DNA from: JBBIQS01 sp037442205
GTDB taxonomy: Bacteria; Myxococcota; Myxococcia; Myxococcales; UBA5297
Direction: 5' to 3'
Length of the DNA stretch: 42,186 nucleotides
NCBI GenBank assembly: GCA_037442205.1
Contig: JBBIQS010000071.1
Coordinates: 1-42,186 of the forward strand
Of the stretch, positions 33,924 to 41,458 are shown in pieces; position 1 is the first letter of the stretch; the number at the start of each line of letters is the position of its first letter. A program made the position numbers and the translations under genes. Under the pieces are notes generated by a model. The model worked only from the letters and a program-made list of their open reading frames with translations, was not told the DNA's origin and searched no databases.

Positions 33924-35465
33924 CTACCGCCGCAGGCATTGCCGGATTCGGGGCTCGCCACCGTCGAGGATGACGAGATACCTGGAATGCCCGACTTTGC
34001 CGAGGGCCGTTCCTCCGCCCAGCTCCTGTCCAACCTCGCCGGTCGCAGGATTCAGGATCTGCGCCCCATCGGCGCTGAGGAGCAGGCCTTCCTCCGACCC
34101 GGCAATTTCCCAAATCCCGCATTGCGTCTGTCGGGTCCAGCGACGCTTGAGCTCCGAGCCCGAGAGTTCGAAGAACTCGATCTGCCGGTTCCGGGTTTTC
34201 ACGGCCAGTGCTCTCTCCCCTGAGAACGCGACCGAAGGATCAAACATGGCGACATCTTGGGTGTGTTCGGCTCGGAGAGTGCCCATCTGGACGTCCCAGA
34301 CCTGGAGTACCGGCCTCGCCTCTCTGTGCCTCACAATCGCAATTGACTTCCCCTCGGGTGACATCGCCATCCAGTCGATCGAACCATCTTGAGCCCACTG
34401 ACTCAGCAATCGCGCTGAGGACACATCCCAGCGCTCGACTTGCCACACGTCCTTGCCAGACGACTCCAGCCTCCAGATCACTGTCAGGACAGTGCCAGAT
34501 CGATCGAACGCCAGGGCTTGGGCCCAGGAGTATTCGAACGAATCGACGGAACTCGGTTCCCTCTCGACCGGCATCTGGGCTCGAAGAACGAATTCGTCGT
34601 TCTCAAGTTTCCAGAGTCTCACCACTCCTTGATCGGCCGCGGCGACGGTCAGGCCGTCCGGAGCGAGCGCGATCCGCGAGGCCCTTTTCGCGCCCAGAGG
34701 ACAGCGGTACGTCCAGTCGCTGGTATCGAGCACACACACTCTGGTCCCTTGGGTCGCCAGAGAGGGTCCGCCTGACAGAGTCCATGACGGCCCGGAACTC
34801 GCTGTCGCAGGCAGAATAAGCGGCAGGTCGCTGCAGTCCTGCGCCGGAGGAGCCCGAGAAAGCTTCTCGCACTTCTCGTCGAGTTCCCGCAGGCGAGCGG
34901 ACTCCTCTTCCTCGCGGCGTTGCTGTTGTCCGAGTTGGCTGACCCCCATGGCCGCCGACCCGACGGCCAGGGCGAGGATCGGCAGTGCCAAGTTCAGCCT
35001 GCGCGGCCGGCAAACGAGAAGACTCACGCCCAAGAACACAAGGCAGGCGGCCGCGGTGAAGAGCCCCCACCCGAGCTCGAAGCAACCGGCGGCTTTGAAA
35101 GCAGGACCGAGCAGATCCAGCTCGGCCTCGGCCAGATCGCTGGGGGTGGTCCGATGACAGATGCTCGTCGAACCCTCCTTGGCAAAGACCAGGTAGCGCT
35201 CCCCTCGCTCAAAGTAGGCCCCGCAGGTTGAACTGTCTGAACGGACCATCACCTCGTTCGATGACACGCCTTTCCACTGCGCCTCGACTCGAAAGGTTGC
35301 CGATGGCGCGTTCCAATCGCCGGCCTCCAACACTTCGCCCATGAAGACCTGGTCTGCGCCGTCGTAGCGCTCGTGCAGCGGCGCGTACATGCAGTCGCAG
35401 GCCATGGCGCTCATAGGTGAGAGCACGGCAGCGACGACGATCAGCGCGGCGATCGACTTGGACAT
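33924..35465 (-). CDS. Membrane protein with NTR-like and WD40 domains
   Basis: This is a 513-residue protein. After a signal sequence, residues 23-105 (ACDCMYAPLHERYDGADQVF ... CGAYFERGERYLVFA) resemble the netrin/TIMP (NTR) beta-barrel module, including the starting CxC and later Cys pair. Two membrane spans follow (about 130-151, 158-177), then a charged coiled coil (178-205) and a WD40-like propeller (about 215-513). Base composition at third positions is clearly less GC-rich than in neighbouring genes, suggesting recent acquisition or different selection. The ATG at 35465 fits the signal sequence; GAGGGG lies about 12 nt upstream. The topology places NTR and propeller on opposite or both outer sides, which cannot be resolved here. 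Confidence 0.78.
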   Translation of the reverse strand: MSKSIAALIVVAAVLSPMSAMACDCMYAPLHERYDGADQVFMGEVLEAGDWNAPSATFRVEAQWKGVSSNEVMVRSDSSTCGAYFERGERYLVFAKEGSTSICHRTTPSDLAEAELDLLGPAFKAAGCFELGWGLFTAAACLVFLGVSLLVCRPRRLNLALPILALAVGSAAMGVSQLGQQQRREEEESARLRELDEKCEKLSRAPPAQDCSDLPLILPATASSGPSWTLSGGPSLATQGTRVCVLDTSDWTYRCPLGAKRASRIALAPDGLTVAAADQGVVRLWKLENDEFVLRAQMPVEREPSSVDSFEYSWAQALAFDRSGTVLTVIWRLESSGKDVWQVERWDVSSARLLSQWAQDGSIDWMAMSPEGKSIAIVRHREARPVLQVWDVQMGTLRAEHTQDVAMFDPSVAFSGERALAVKTRNRQIEFFELSGSELKRRWTRQTQCGIWEIAGSEEGLLLSADGAQILNPATGEVGQELGGGTALGKVGHSRYLVILDGGEPRIRQCLRR

Positions 35466-35531
35466 GGCGTGGAAGACCCCTCGGGGACTGAGTATCGGCC
35501 CAGCCGAGAAGTTCCCGCCAGGGTTTGATCC

Positions 35532-35572
35532 GTGGTCGAAAAAGGGCGCCCGCCGCCCTTTTTCGACCACGC
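35532..35572. repeat. Perfect palindrome, 18-bp arms, 5-nt loop
   Basis: The left arm CGTGGTCGAAAAAGGGCG (35532-35549) is exactly complementary to the right arm 35555-35572, around a CCCGC loop. The inner part is A5-GGGCG / CGCCC-T5, like a bidirectional intrinsic terminator. It lies between divergent genes rather than at a gene end, so it may be a repeat element or a regulatory hairpin in the leader of one of them. Confidence 0.85.
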
Positions 35573-35717
35573 TTCGAGCGCGCGAGCGCCCCCCTGCCCC
35601 GCCTCCCTCTCCAGCGGGCCCTTCTCCAGCCCTCGCGGTGTCCCCACCGTTTCAGAGGAGGCAGCGCCTCGGCACCGAGCGCTCGCCGGCTCGTCCCAAG
35701 AGACAAGGAGGCACGCG

Positions 35718-36491
35718 ATGCTCGCTCGCAGCCTGGCCGTCCTCGCCCTGGCGCTCTCGCTGGTTCCCGCCTCGCAAACCCAGGCCCAGCCGCCCGCCTC
35801 TCAGAAGAGCATCGAGGTCGACGGCCAGGTGGCCCTCCACTCCTTCATGTCCCTGAGCGACAACCACCTGCAGAAGATGGCCCAAACCCTCCAGGTGCTC
35901 GCCGACACCGAAGTCGCGCGCTCGGGAGACTGGAAGCAGATCGAGCCAAGGCTGAAGGAGGTCGGCGACATCAACCTCCCGGCGGTGCTCTGGTTCGCCC
36001 ACCCCGACGGCTCGTACTGGATCGTGGGCAAGGGCAAGGCCGAGCCCAACCTCTCGGATCGCCCCTACTTCCCCAAGCTGATCGGCGGGAAGACGATCAT
36101 CGGCTCCCTGGTGATCGGCAAAACGAGCGGACGTCCGTCGGCCGTGGTGGCGGTGCCGGTTCGCGACGCCAACCACAAGGTCGTCGGGGCGCTGGGCGGC
36201 TCGATCTTCCTCGACCAGATGAGCGACCTGATCCGCAAGGAGATGGGCGTGGGCAAGGGCGAGATCTTCTACTCCTTCGACTCCACCCCGCTGCTGGGCC
36301 TGGTCTGGACCCGGGACATGATCATGGCCGACCCGCTGTCCTCGCCCGAGCTGCAGGCGCCCTTCCGCGAGATGCTCTCCAGCGACGAGGGCATCATCCA
36401 CTACACCTTCCGCGGCAAGCAGCGCACGGTCGTCTACCGCCGCTCGCCGCTCACCGGCTGGTGGTACGCCTTCGGCGTCCTGCCCGACTAG
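35718..36491 (+). CDS. Exported stand-alone Cache sensor domain
   Basis: This is a 257-residue protein. A signal peptide (MLARSLAVLALALSLVPASQ) is followed by a double-Cache-type ligand-binding domain (about 40-257): WFAHPDGSYWIVGKG, DRPYFPKLIGGKTIIGSLV, GRPSAVVAVPVRDANHKVVG and RRSPLTGWWYAFGVLPD. Cache domains normally form the extracellular part of receptors and kinases. Here there is no transmembrane or output domain, so it may be a soluble periplasmic ligand-binder. AAGGAGG lies 7 nt before ATG 35718, making that start secure. No kinase is adjacent. Confidence 0.88.
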   Translation: MLARSLAVLALALSLVPASQTQAQPPASQKSIEVDGQVALHSFMSLSDNHLQKMAQTLQVLADTEVARSGDWKQIEPRLKEVGDINLPAVLWFAHPDGSYWIVGKGKAEPNLSDRPYFPKLIGGKTIIGSLVIGKTSGRPSAVVAVPVRDANHKVVGALGGSIFLDQMSDLIRKEMGVGKGEIFYSFDSTPLLGLVWTRDMIMADPLSSPELQAPFREMLSSDEGIIHYTFRGKQRTVVYRRSPLTGWWYAFGVLPD

Positions 36492-36500
36492 CTCGGCCCC

Positions 36501-37361
36501 TCAGAAGCCGCGGCCGACGTCCAGCGACAGCGAGAACATCCTCTGCTCCTTGTCGTAGGAGACGTCGACCCCCGCCGGCGGCCGGTTCTTGATCAGATAG
36601 CGCTCGAGCCCCGCGTCCAGGCCGATCCAGAAACCCCGCCCCAGCCAGTGCTGGAAGCCGATCGCGAGCCGGTCCTCGCCGACTTCCTTCCAGCCGGCGC
36701 TCGCCGGGGCCAACAGGTGAGCCGCCTCCAGCAACACCACCAGCGCGTCCGAGACCACCAGCCGCCCGCGAAACCCGAGCTCCGGCCCAGTGGCCTGCAG
36801 GTCCTTGCGCAACGCCACCATCGGACTCGCCACCACCGCATACCCGCCACTCCAGCAGACGACCCCGGCGCCCAGCCGCCCGAAGAGCGCTCCCTGCCCC
36901 TGGGGAACCGAGAGGTTCGGCGCGTCGACTCCGCCTCCGAGGCTCATGGCGATCAGCTCCGCCCCGAGCCCTGCCCCGGCCCAGAGGTACGGGCTGCACC
37001 GCCCGCCCCGCGCCAGGTACCCGAGATCGGCCGCCGCCCCGGCTCCAAACCCGAGCGCCCCCGCGGTGCGCTGATCGCCGGGGCTCCCCGAGCCCAGCTT
37101 CAATTTCAGCTTGCCGTCCCACTCCACCAGCAGGTGCCGATCGGCGGGGTCGGTCATCCCCTGGCTGCGAATCCCGAGGGTGGCCACCACCGCCGCGGGC
37201 ATGCGCTCGGCAGTCCCGTTGAAGGTGCTCGGGGCGGCAGCTCCCTCGATGCCGGTGGAAATGCCCCAGTACGATCCCTGGAGATTCCCCCGCGGCGCCT
37301 CCTCCGCATGCGCGGCGGCCCCCAGCAGGCTCGCGAGAACGACCGTCAGTTGCTTCGTCAT
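36501..37361 (-). CDS. Exported outer-membrane barrel-like protein
   Basis: This is a 286-residue protein with signal peptide MTKQLTVVLASLLGAAAHA. The mature part shows repeated Gly- and aromatic-rich beta strands (SYWGISTGIEGAA, ALGFGAGAAADLGYLA, GFWIGLDAGLERYLI) and ends in F (SLSLDVGRGF). C-terminal Phe and alternating strands are typical of outer-membrane barrels. The function is unknown. ATG 37361 has GGAG upstream, and TATGGT at 37402-37407 (minus strand) may be the -10. It converges with the Cache gene, with only 9 bp between stops, and diverges from the esterase gene. Confidence 0.78.
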   Translation of the reverse strand: MTKQLTVVLASLLGAAAHAEEAPRGNLQGSYWGISTGIEGAAAPSTFNGTAERMPAAVVATLGIRSQGMTDPADRHLLVEWDGKLKLKLGSGSPGDQRTAGALGFGAGAAADLGYLARGGRCSPYLWAGAGLGAELIAMSLGGGVDAPNLSVPQGQGALFGRLGAGVVCWSGGYAVVASPMVALRKDLQATGPELGFRGRLVVSDALVVLLEAAHLLAPASAGWKEVGEDRLAIGFQHWLGRGFWIGLDAGLERYLIKNRPPAGVDVSYDKEQRMFSLSLDVGRGF

Positions 37362-37446
37362 CGGGTGGCTCACTCCGTCCCTCCGCCAGCGATTGCCCAA
37401 GACCATACACTCGCCCACCCGCTCAGCCGAAGCCGCGGCGGGCAGG

Positions 37447-37452
37447 TAACAT
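37447..37452 (+). promoter_or_regulatory. -10-like hexamer TAACAT, 6 nt before ATG 37459
   Basis: TAACAT is followed by GCCGCC and ATG, with no good ribosome binding site. This is a leaderless-type start for the esterase gene. Confidence 0.45.
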
Positions 37453-37458
37453 GCCGCC

Positions 37459-38562
37459 ATGGGAACGACGAACCGCCTCCGGGCAGCCAGCACGCTGGGC
37501 CTGCTCCTCGCCGCCTGCGCCGCGGGCCCGGGCGGCCCCGGCGCCGGTCCCGCCGACGCCGCTGCCGACGCGGGCCTGCGCTGCGAATGGGAGCTGGCCG
37601 ACGCCGGCACCCGCGGCGGCTGTCCCTCGGGAAGCCCGGGCCCGACCGGAGCCACCTCCGCCACCATCCCCCTCGACGGCGGCTCGGCGATCGTCGCCAA
37701 CCTCAGCTACGCCAACCGCGGCGGACGAGTGCTCCAGGGAGATCTCTTCCTCCCGCCCCCGGCCGCGACAGCCCCGGGAATCCTGGTGATGATCCACGGC
37801 GGGGGCTGGCTCGACTGCTCCCAGCGCCGCGACAAGCTCACCTCCGCCGCGGCGTTCTTCGCCGCCGACCTCGAGGTCGCGGTGTTCAACGTCGAGTATC
37901 GCTTGGTCCCGGAAGGCGGCGGGTATCCGGCGAACCTGGGCGACGTGAAGTGCGCGGTGCAGTTCATCGCCGCCCACGCCGCCGACTACGGCCTCGACGG
38001 CTCGAAGGTGGCGGTGATCGGCGAGTCGGCGGGCGCGCAGCTGGCACTGATGGCCGCGCTAACCGAGGACCGCCCGGACCTCGACCCCGACTGCGGGCCG
38101 CCGATCCACCTGCGGGCGGCCATCGCCTACTCGGCGCCGTCGGACCTCCCGGCGCTGGCGGCGTCCACCTCGCCCGCCAAGGGCGCCCCCGTGCTCTACA
38201 CCTCGTCGAGCTGCGCCTCCGCGGTCGCCGGGTGTGAGCAAAGCTGCGACCGCTGCGTCGACGCCTCGCCCCGCGCACATGCCTGCGGAGCCAAGGCGCC
38301 GATCCTGATCGTCCACGCCCCCGACCCCTACGACGGGCTGCTGCCGCAATCGCAGGCCGAGTCGATGGCCGCCGCGCTCGCCGGCGCCGGCGCCGAGGTC
38401 CGGCTGGTGATCCCCTTGCCCGCCGCCGTGGCCGCGCAGACCTGGGGGACCGCTGCTTGCTCCGCCCAGGCGGGAATCGCCCACGGCTTCCAGTCACCGT
38501 GCCTGCTGATCCCCACCTACCTGGACCTGGCCACCGCAGTCCGGCAGGCGCTCGGACCGTGA
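37459..38562 (+). CDS. Lipoprotein alpha/beta-hydrolase (esterase/lipase)
   Basis: This is a 367-residue lipoprotein (LAAC, Cys20) with a short Ala/Asp/Gly linker and a carboxylesterase of the hormone-sensitive-lipase/BD-FAE type. The oxyanion-hole motif HGGGW is at 113-117 and the nucleophile elbow GESAG has Ser190. The likely acid is Asp292 in HAPDPYDGLLP and the His is His342 in IAHGFQ. Several Cys pairs in the 250-275 loop may form disulfides. Expected activity is hydrolysis of short- to medium-chain esters at the cell surface. The start fits both the lipobox and the -10-like hexamer. Confidence 0.9.
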   Translation: MGTTNRLRAASTLGLLLAACAAGPGGPGAGPADAAADAGLRCEWELADAGTRGGCPSGSPGPTGATSATIPLDGGSAIVANLSYANRGGRVLQGDLFLPPPAATAPGILVMIHGGGWLDCSQRRDKLTSAAAFFAADLEVAVFNVEYRLVPEGGGYPANLGDVKCAVQFIAAHAADYGLDGSKVAVIGESAGAQLALMAALTEDRPDLDPDCGPPIHLRAAIAYSAPSDLPALAASTSPAKGAPVLYTSSSCASAVAGCEQSCDRCVDASPRAHACGAKAPILIVHAPDPYDGLLPQSQAESMAAALAGAGAEVRLVIPLPAAVAAQTWGTAACSAQAGIAHGFQSPCLLIPTYLDLATAVRQALGP

Positions 38563-38770
38563 AACGCGGGCGGCGCTCGGCCCGCCTCGCGGCGCCCGAA
38601 AAACAGGTGCGAATCCGGGCGATTGCGCCTCCCTGCCGCCGGCCGGCCAGCCAGCTCTCCCGGCCCCGCGGCCCTTCGACCATCGGGCGTGTCCAGCCGT
38701 GGCTGCCTGATGAGGCGACGGCCGAGCGCCCCCCATCCTGGCCATCCGCCCGACCCCGGCAAATCTGCGC

Positions 38771-38776
38771 TATGGT
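38771..38776 (+). promoter_or_regulatory. -10-like hexamer TATGGT, 6 nt before GTG 38783
   Basis: TATGGT is followed by GGACCC and GTG. The GGTGGA overlap could act as a weak ribosome binding site, so this is the least certain of the leaderless-type starts. Confidence 0.4.
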
Positions 38777-38782
38777 GGACCC

Positions 38783-39700
38783 GTGATCTCGCCTGGCGCC
38801 TTCGTGCGCATTACGCAAGACGCGATGGTCGAGGAGCCCTTGGTCGAGGGGATGGTCGGCAAGGTCGTCCCCGACATCTACGGCCGCACCGATCCCGCCC
38901 AGCAGGCGATGGTGGTGGTGGCCGGGGCCCGCAAGCCCTGCCCGGTCCCGCTCGAGGCGGTGGAGCTGATCAGCGAGACCGACTACGGCGAGGACGCCCG
39001 CCGCTCCCGCACCCTCTGGCGCCAGCGCCGCGAGCTGTGGCGCGACCGCTACGGCCGCATCACCCGCAAGCCCGAGGGCGAGGAAGAGCTCGACGAGCTC
39101 GAGGGCGAGGGGATGGGGCTGGCCGCCGAGCACGGCGGGCGCAAGCTCGAGGTCGCCGAGATCGTCCGGCGCGCCGAGGCGGTGGCTCCCAACGAGCTGT
39201 CCGCGCTGGCCAGGCCGCCGCTGGTCGGCGTCCTCACCGAGTGGTCGGTCGGCGCCCTCGACGTGCTGGCCGACGAGCTGCCCGGCTTCCACAAGCTCAC
39301 CTACGGCCGCGCCCGCAAGATCCGCAACGACCAGATCGAGCGCTGGCTGTGGGACGGCGTGCGCCTCTACCTGGCGGTCCGCTCCTTCCACCCCGCCCTG
39401 CCGCCCCCGGCCGCCGAGCCCTCCCGCGAGCGCGTCCGCGCCCTGTTCGAGCGCATCGACGAGGACGAGGCCGCCGACCGGCTCTCCGAATTCTGCCTCG
39501 ACGTCAACGCGGTCAAGGAAGCCCTCGGCCTGATGGCCGGCCACTGGCTCAACGAGGCCCTCAACGGCTTCGCCAAGGGTCTCAAGGAAGGCGAGCGCCC
39601 CTTCGAAGAGCTGGCTCAGTACATCCTGCAGCTGCACATCGTCGGCTTCCAGGTGGGCTTCTGCGCCGACAGCACCCACCACGGCATCCCCACCCACTAG
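38783..39700 (+). CDS. Protein of unknown function (305 aa)
   Basis: This is a soluble protein without signal or membrane segments. Residues 6-60 form a small beta-rich domain (AFVRITQDAMVEEPLVEGMV, GKVVPDIYGR), similar in style to KOW/SH3-like barrels, then a charged Glu/Arg-rich stretch (70-115). The second half is helical (EFCLDVNAVKEALGLMAGHW, EELAQYILQLHIVGFQVGF). I recognise no family. Codon use is typical of the window and the frame is clean, so it is a real gene. GTG 38783 is the only start that keeps the N-terminal domain. Confidence 0.75.
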   Translation: MISPGAFVRITQDAMVEEPLVEGMVGKVVPDIYGRTDPAQQAMVVVAGARKPCPVPLEAVELISETDYGEDARRSRTLWRQRRELWRDRYGRITRKPEGEEELDELEGEGMGLAAEHGGRKLEVAEIVRRAEAVAPNELSALARPPLVGVLTEWSVGALDVLADELPGFHKLTYGRARKIRNDQIERWLWDGVRLYLAVRSFHPALPPPAAEPSRERVRALFERIDEDEAADRLSEFCLDVNAVKEALGLMAGHWLNEALNGFAKGLKEGERPFEELAQYILQLHIVGFQVGFCADSTHHGIPTH

Positions 39701-39822
39701 CGCGGTGTTTGCTCATGCGCCCGGCCGAGCCCCGACCGTCAGGGAGGGGAGGACGTTGTGCCCTGGGCAGCGGCCGGCCACATCCGAAGCACAGAGATAG
39801 CGGTCGATACCAGGCCGGCGCC

Positions 39823-39955
39823 GGTCATCCCGAGCGGAGCGGGCGGCGAGTGCCGGCCGCGAAGTCGAGGGACGCGCACTCGAACCGCCAACCCAGACCG
39901 CTCCCATCCCTCGACTGCGGCCTCGACAGGCTCTGGCTCCGCTCGGGATGAACGG
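39823..39955. repeat. Intergenic inverted-repeat element, copy B
   Basis: The left arm has TCATCCCGAGCGGAGCG (39825 on) and AAGTCGAGGGACGCG; the right arm has ATCCCTCGACTGCGG and CTCCGCTCGGGATGAACGG. The two arms are imperfect reverse complements over about 50 bp each. The core blocks match copy A at 30422-30523. It lies between the unknown gene and the convergent CBS gene. Confidence 0.65.
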
Positions 39956-40030
39956 AGGCACGCCGCGGTCAATACAGCTCGGCCTCCGCTCGGGACGAAC
40001 GGAAGCGCGCCGCGGTCAGTGCAGGCTGGG
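39937..40030. repeat. Tandem direct repeat, two 47-bp units
   Basis: CTCCGCTCGGGATGAACGG at 39937 recurs as CTCCGCTCGGGACGAACGG at 39984, and both are followed by CACGCCGCGGTCAATACAG or CGCGCCGCGGTCAGTGCAG. The units are 47 bp apart. The second unit contains the stop codon and last codons of the CBS gene, so the duplication reached into the gene's 3' end. Confidence 0.7.
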
Positions 40031-40438
40031 CGGCCGCGCCTCGTGGGCCTGGGCGGCGATCGGCGGCAGGTGCGCCGCGGCCTCGATGTCCGTCTTGCTG
40101 ATGATCCCCACGCACTCCCCGAAGTCGTCGATCACCGGCAGCCGCCGCTTGTGGCTGCGGTCCATGACGTCGCCGGCTTTCTCCAGCGAATCCAGCGCCT
40201 TGCAGGAGAGCACCGGGCTGGTCATCACCTCCTCGATCGGCGTGTGGTAGTCGAGCCGGCGGGCGATCACGCGCGTGGCCAGATCCCGGTCGGTCACCAC
40301 CCCCACCAGCCGCCTCATCGCGTCCAACACCGGCGCGAACCCGACCTTGCCGTTGGCCATGGTCTCGGCCGCCCGGTAGACAGGGTCGGTGGTCTTCAAG
40401 CTGACGACGTCCGATTTCATCAAGTCGCGACAGCGCAT
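40016..40438 (-). CDS. CBS-domain pair protein
   Basis: This is a 140-residue protein made of two CBS motifs: MRCRDLMKSDVVSLKTTDPV with GFAPVLDAMRRLVGVVTDRD, and IEEVMTSPVLSCKALDSLEK with RLPVIDDFGECVGIISKTDI. CBS pairs bind adenosyl nucleotides such as AMP, ATP or SAM and regulate other proteins; a free-standing pair usually acts in trans. The C-terminal tail (AHEARPPSLH) lies in the tandem repeat. GGGGAGG lies 7 nt before the ATG. The gene is divergent from the HTH-receiver gene. Confidence 0.92.
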   Translation of the reverse strand: MRCRDLMKSDVVSLKTTDPVYRAAETMANGKVGFAPVLDAMRRLVGVVTDRDLATRVIARRLDYHTPIEEVMTSPVLSCKALDSLEKAGDVMDRSHKRRLPVIDDFGECVGIISKTDIEAAAHLPPIAAQAHEARPPSLH

Positions 40439-40684
40439 CAGGAGACCTCCCCTCGCCCCTCGGCGAGCTCCGCGCCATAAGGATGCGTCCCGCCGCGCGC
40501 GACCGCACTGGGCCCCGGGCGCCCGCCAGGCTCCTCTCGATCGCCGGCCCGTTCAGTGGCCGAACCAGCCGTCCGGCCCTCGCACAACCGGTGAAGCACT
40601 TTGTCCCCCAAGCCTTCGGGCCCCGGCGACCGCCCGCCGCCGGCGCCGCCCGCGGAGAATCGGGCCCCGGCGCCGAGGAAGGCG

Positions 40685-40713
40685 TTGGAATTTCCCACCT
40701 CGGCGAGTACACT
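40685..40713 (+). promoter_or_regulatory. Sigma70-type promoter for the HTH-receiver gene
   Basis: TTGGAA (40685-40690) and TACACT (40708-40713) are separated by exactly 17 bp. This is the best-matching promoter in the window. Transcription would start near 40720, leaving a leader of about 55 nt before GTG 40775. The rest of the 336-bp spacer (40439-40774) is GC-rich and shows no gene. Confidence 0.65.
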
Positions 40714-40774
40714 GGCCAGCGGCAGCACTCGAAATGGTCAATACTCCCAGTGCGTTGCGGGGGGAGAGGCAGCC

Positions 40775-41383
40775 GTGAGAACCGCCAAGCCCGCCACCAC
40801 CCCGCTCATCTTCACCACCTACGACATCGGCCGGATGACCGGCACCGATCCGACCACCGTCCACAAGTGGATCGACAAGGGGCTGCTGCGCGGCTACCGC
40901 ACCCCGGGCGGCCACCGCCGGGTCCGCGGCGAGGACCTGCGCGCCTTCCTGACCGCCCACGGCATGCCGCTGCCCAAGGAGCTGGGCGGTGCCGAGAGCC
41001 TGCGGGTGCTGGTGCTGGACGAGGACTCCGAGGCCCTCAAGGCCACCGCCCGCCAGCTCAAGAAGCTCAACCCGAGCTGGGACCTGGTCACCGCCGACAG
41101 CGGGGTCGAGGGGCTGCTGGAGGTGGCCACCCGCGTCCCGGACGTGCTGGTGATGGACCTGGGGCTGGAGGAAGTGGACCCGATGGCGGTCTGCCGCCAG
41201 CTCCACTCGCGCCAGGGGACGGCGGCGATCAAGATGGTGGCCACCGGAAACCGGCTCACCGCCGAGCAGGAGCGCAGGGCCCTGTCGTGCGGGATGGCGG
41301 CCTGCGTCAAGAAGCCGCTCTCCGGCACCGAGCTGAGCGAGGCCATCGAGCGCGCCGCCGGGTTGGCCACCGACGCTGACTGA
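40775..41383 (+). CDS. MerR/BldC-like HTH fused to a response-regulator receiver
   Basis: This is a 202-residue protein. Residues 15-52 (YDIGRMTGTDPTTVHKWIDK, RTPGGHRRV) are a winged helix-turn-helix of the MerR/BldC/excisionase type. Residues 76-196 are a receiver domain with acidic pocket DED (82-84), likely phospho-acceptor Asp128 in VLVMDLG, Thr157 in VATGN and Lys180 in CVKKPLS. DNA binding comes first and the receiver last, the reverse of ordinary response regulators. GTG 40775 has GGGGGAGAGG upstream, and the promoter at 40685-40713 rules out in-frame starts further upstream. A partner kinase is not adjacent. Confidence 0.88.
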   Translation: MRTAKPATTPLIFTTYDIGRMTGTDPTTVHKWIDKGLLRGYRTPGGHRRVRGEDLRAFLTAHGMPLPKELGGAESLRVLVLDEDSEALKATARQLKKLNPSWDLVTADSGVEGLLEVATRVPDVLVMDLGLEEVDPMAVCRQLHSRQGTAAIKMVATGNRLTAEQERRALSCGMAACVKKPLSGTELSEAIERAAGLATDAD

Positions 41384-41402
41384 GCCCGGCCGCGCTCGGC
41401 CC

Positions 41403-41437
41403 GGCCGCGCCCGTGTTATGGTGCGCGGCCTTTTTTT
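41403..41437 (+). terminator. Intrinsic terminator or attenuator before queF
   Basis: GGCCGCGC (41403-41410) pairs perfectly with GCGCGGCC (41423-41430) across a 12-nt loop, followed by seven T. It lies just after the HTH-receiver gene and 21 bp before queF, so it ends the upstream transcript or acts as an attenuator. TATGGT in its loop (41417-41422) could be a -10 for queF, in which case promoter and terminator overlap. Confidence 0.75.
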
Positions 41438-41458
41438 ACCCCGAGGTAGCCGCGTCCC

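Noticed and set aside
35465..35570. N-terminal extension of the NTR-WD40 protein through the palindrome
   Set aside because: The extension merely translates the palindrome and would hide the signal sequence at codon 36; ATG 35465 fits better.
41384..41458. preQ1 riboswitch before queF
   Set aside because: No A-rich tail or short pseudoknot pattern is present; the sequence is explained by a hairpin terminator with a T-run.
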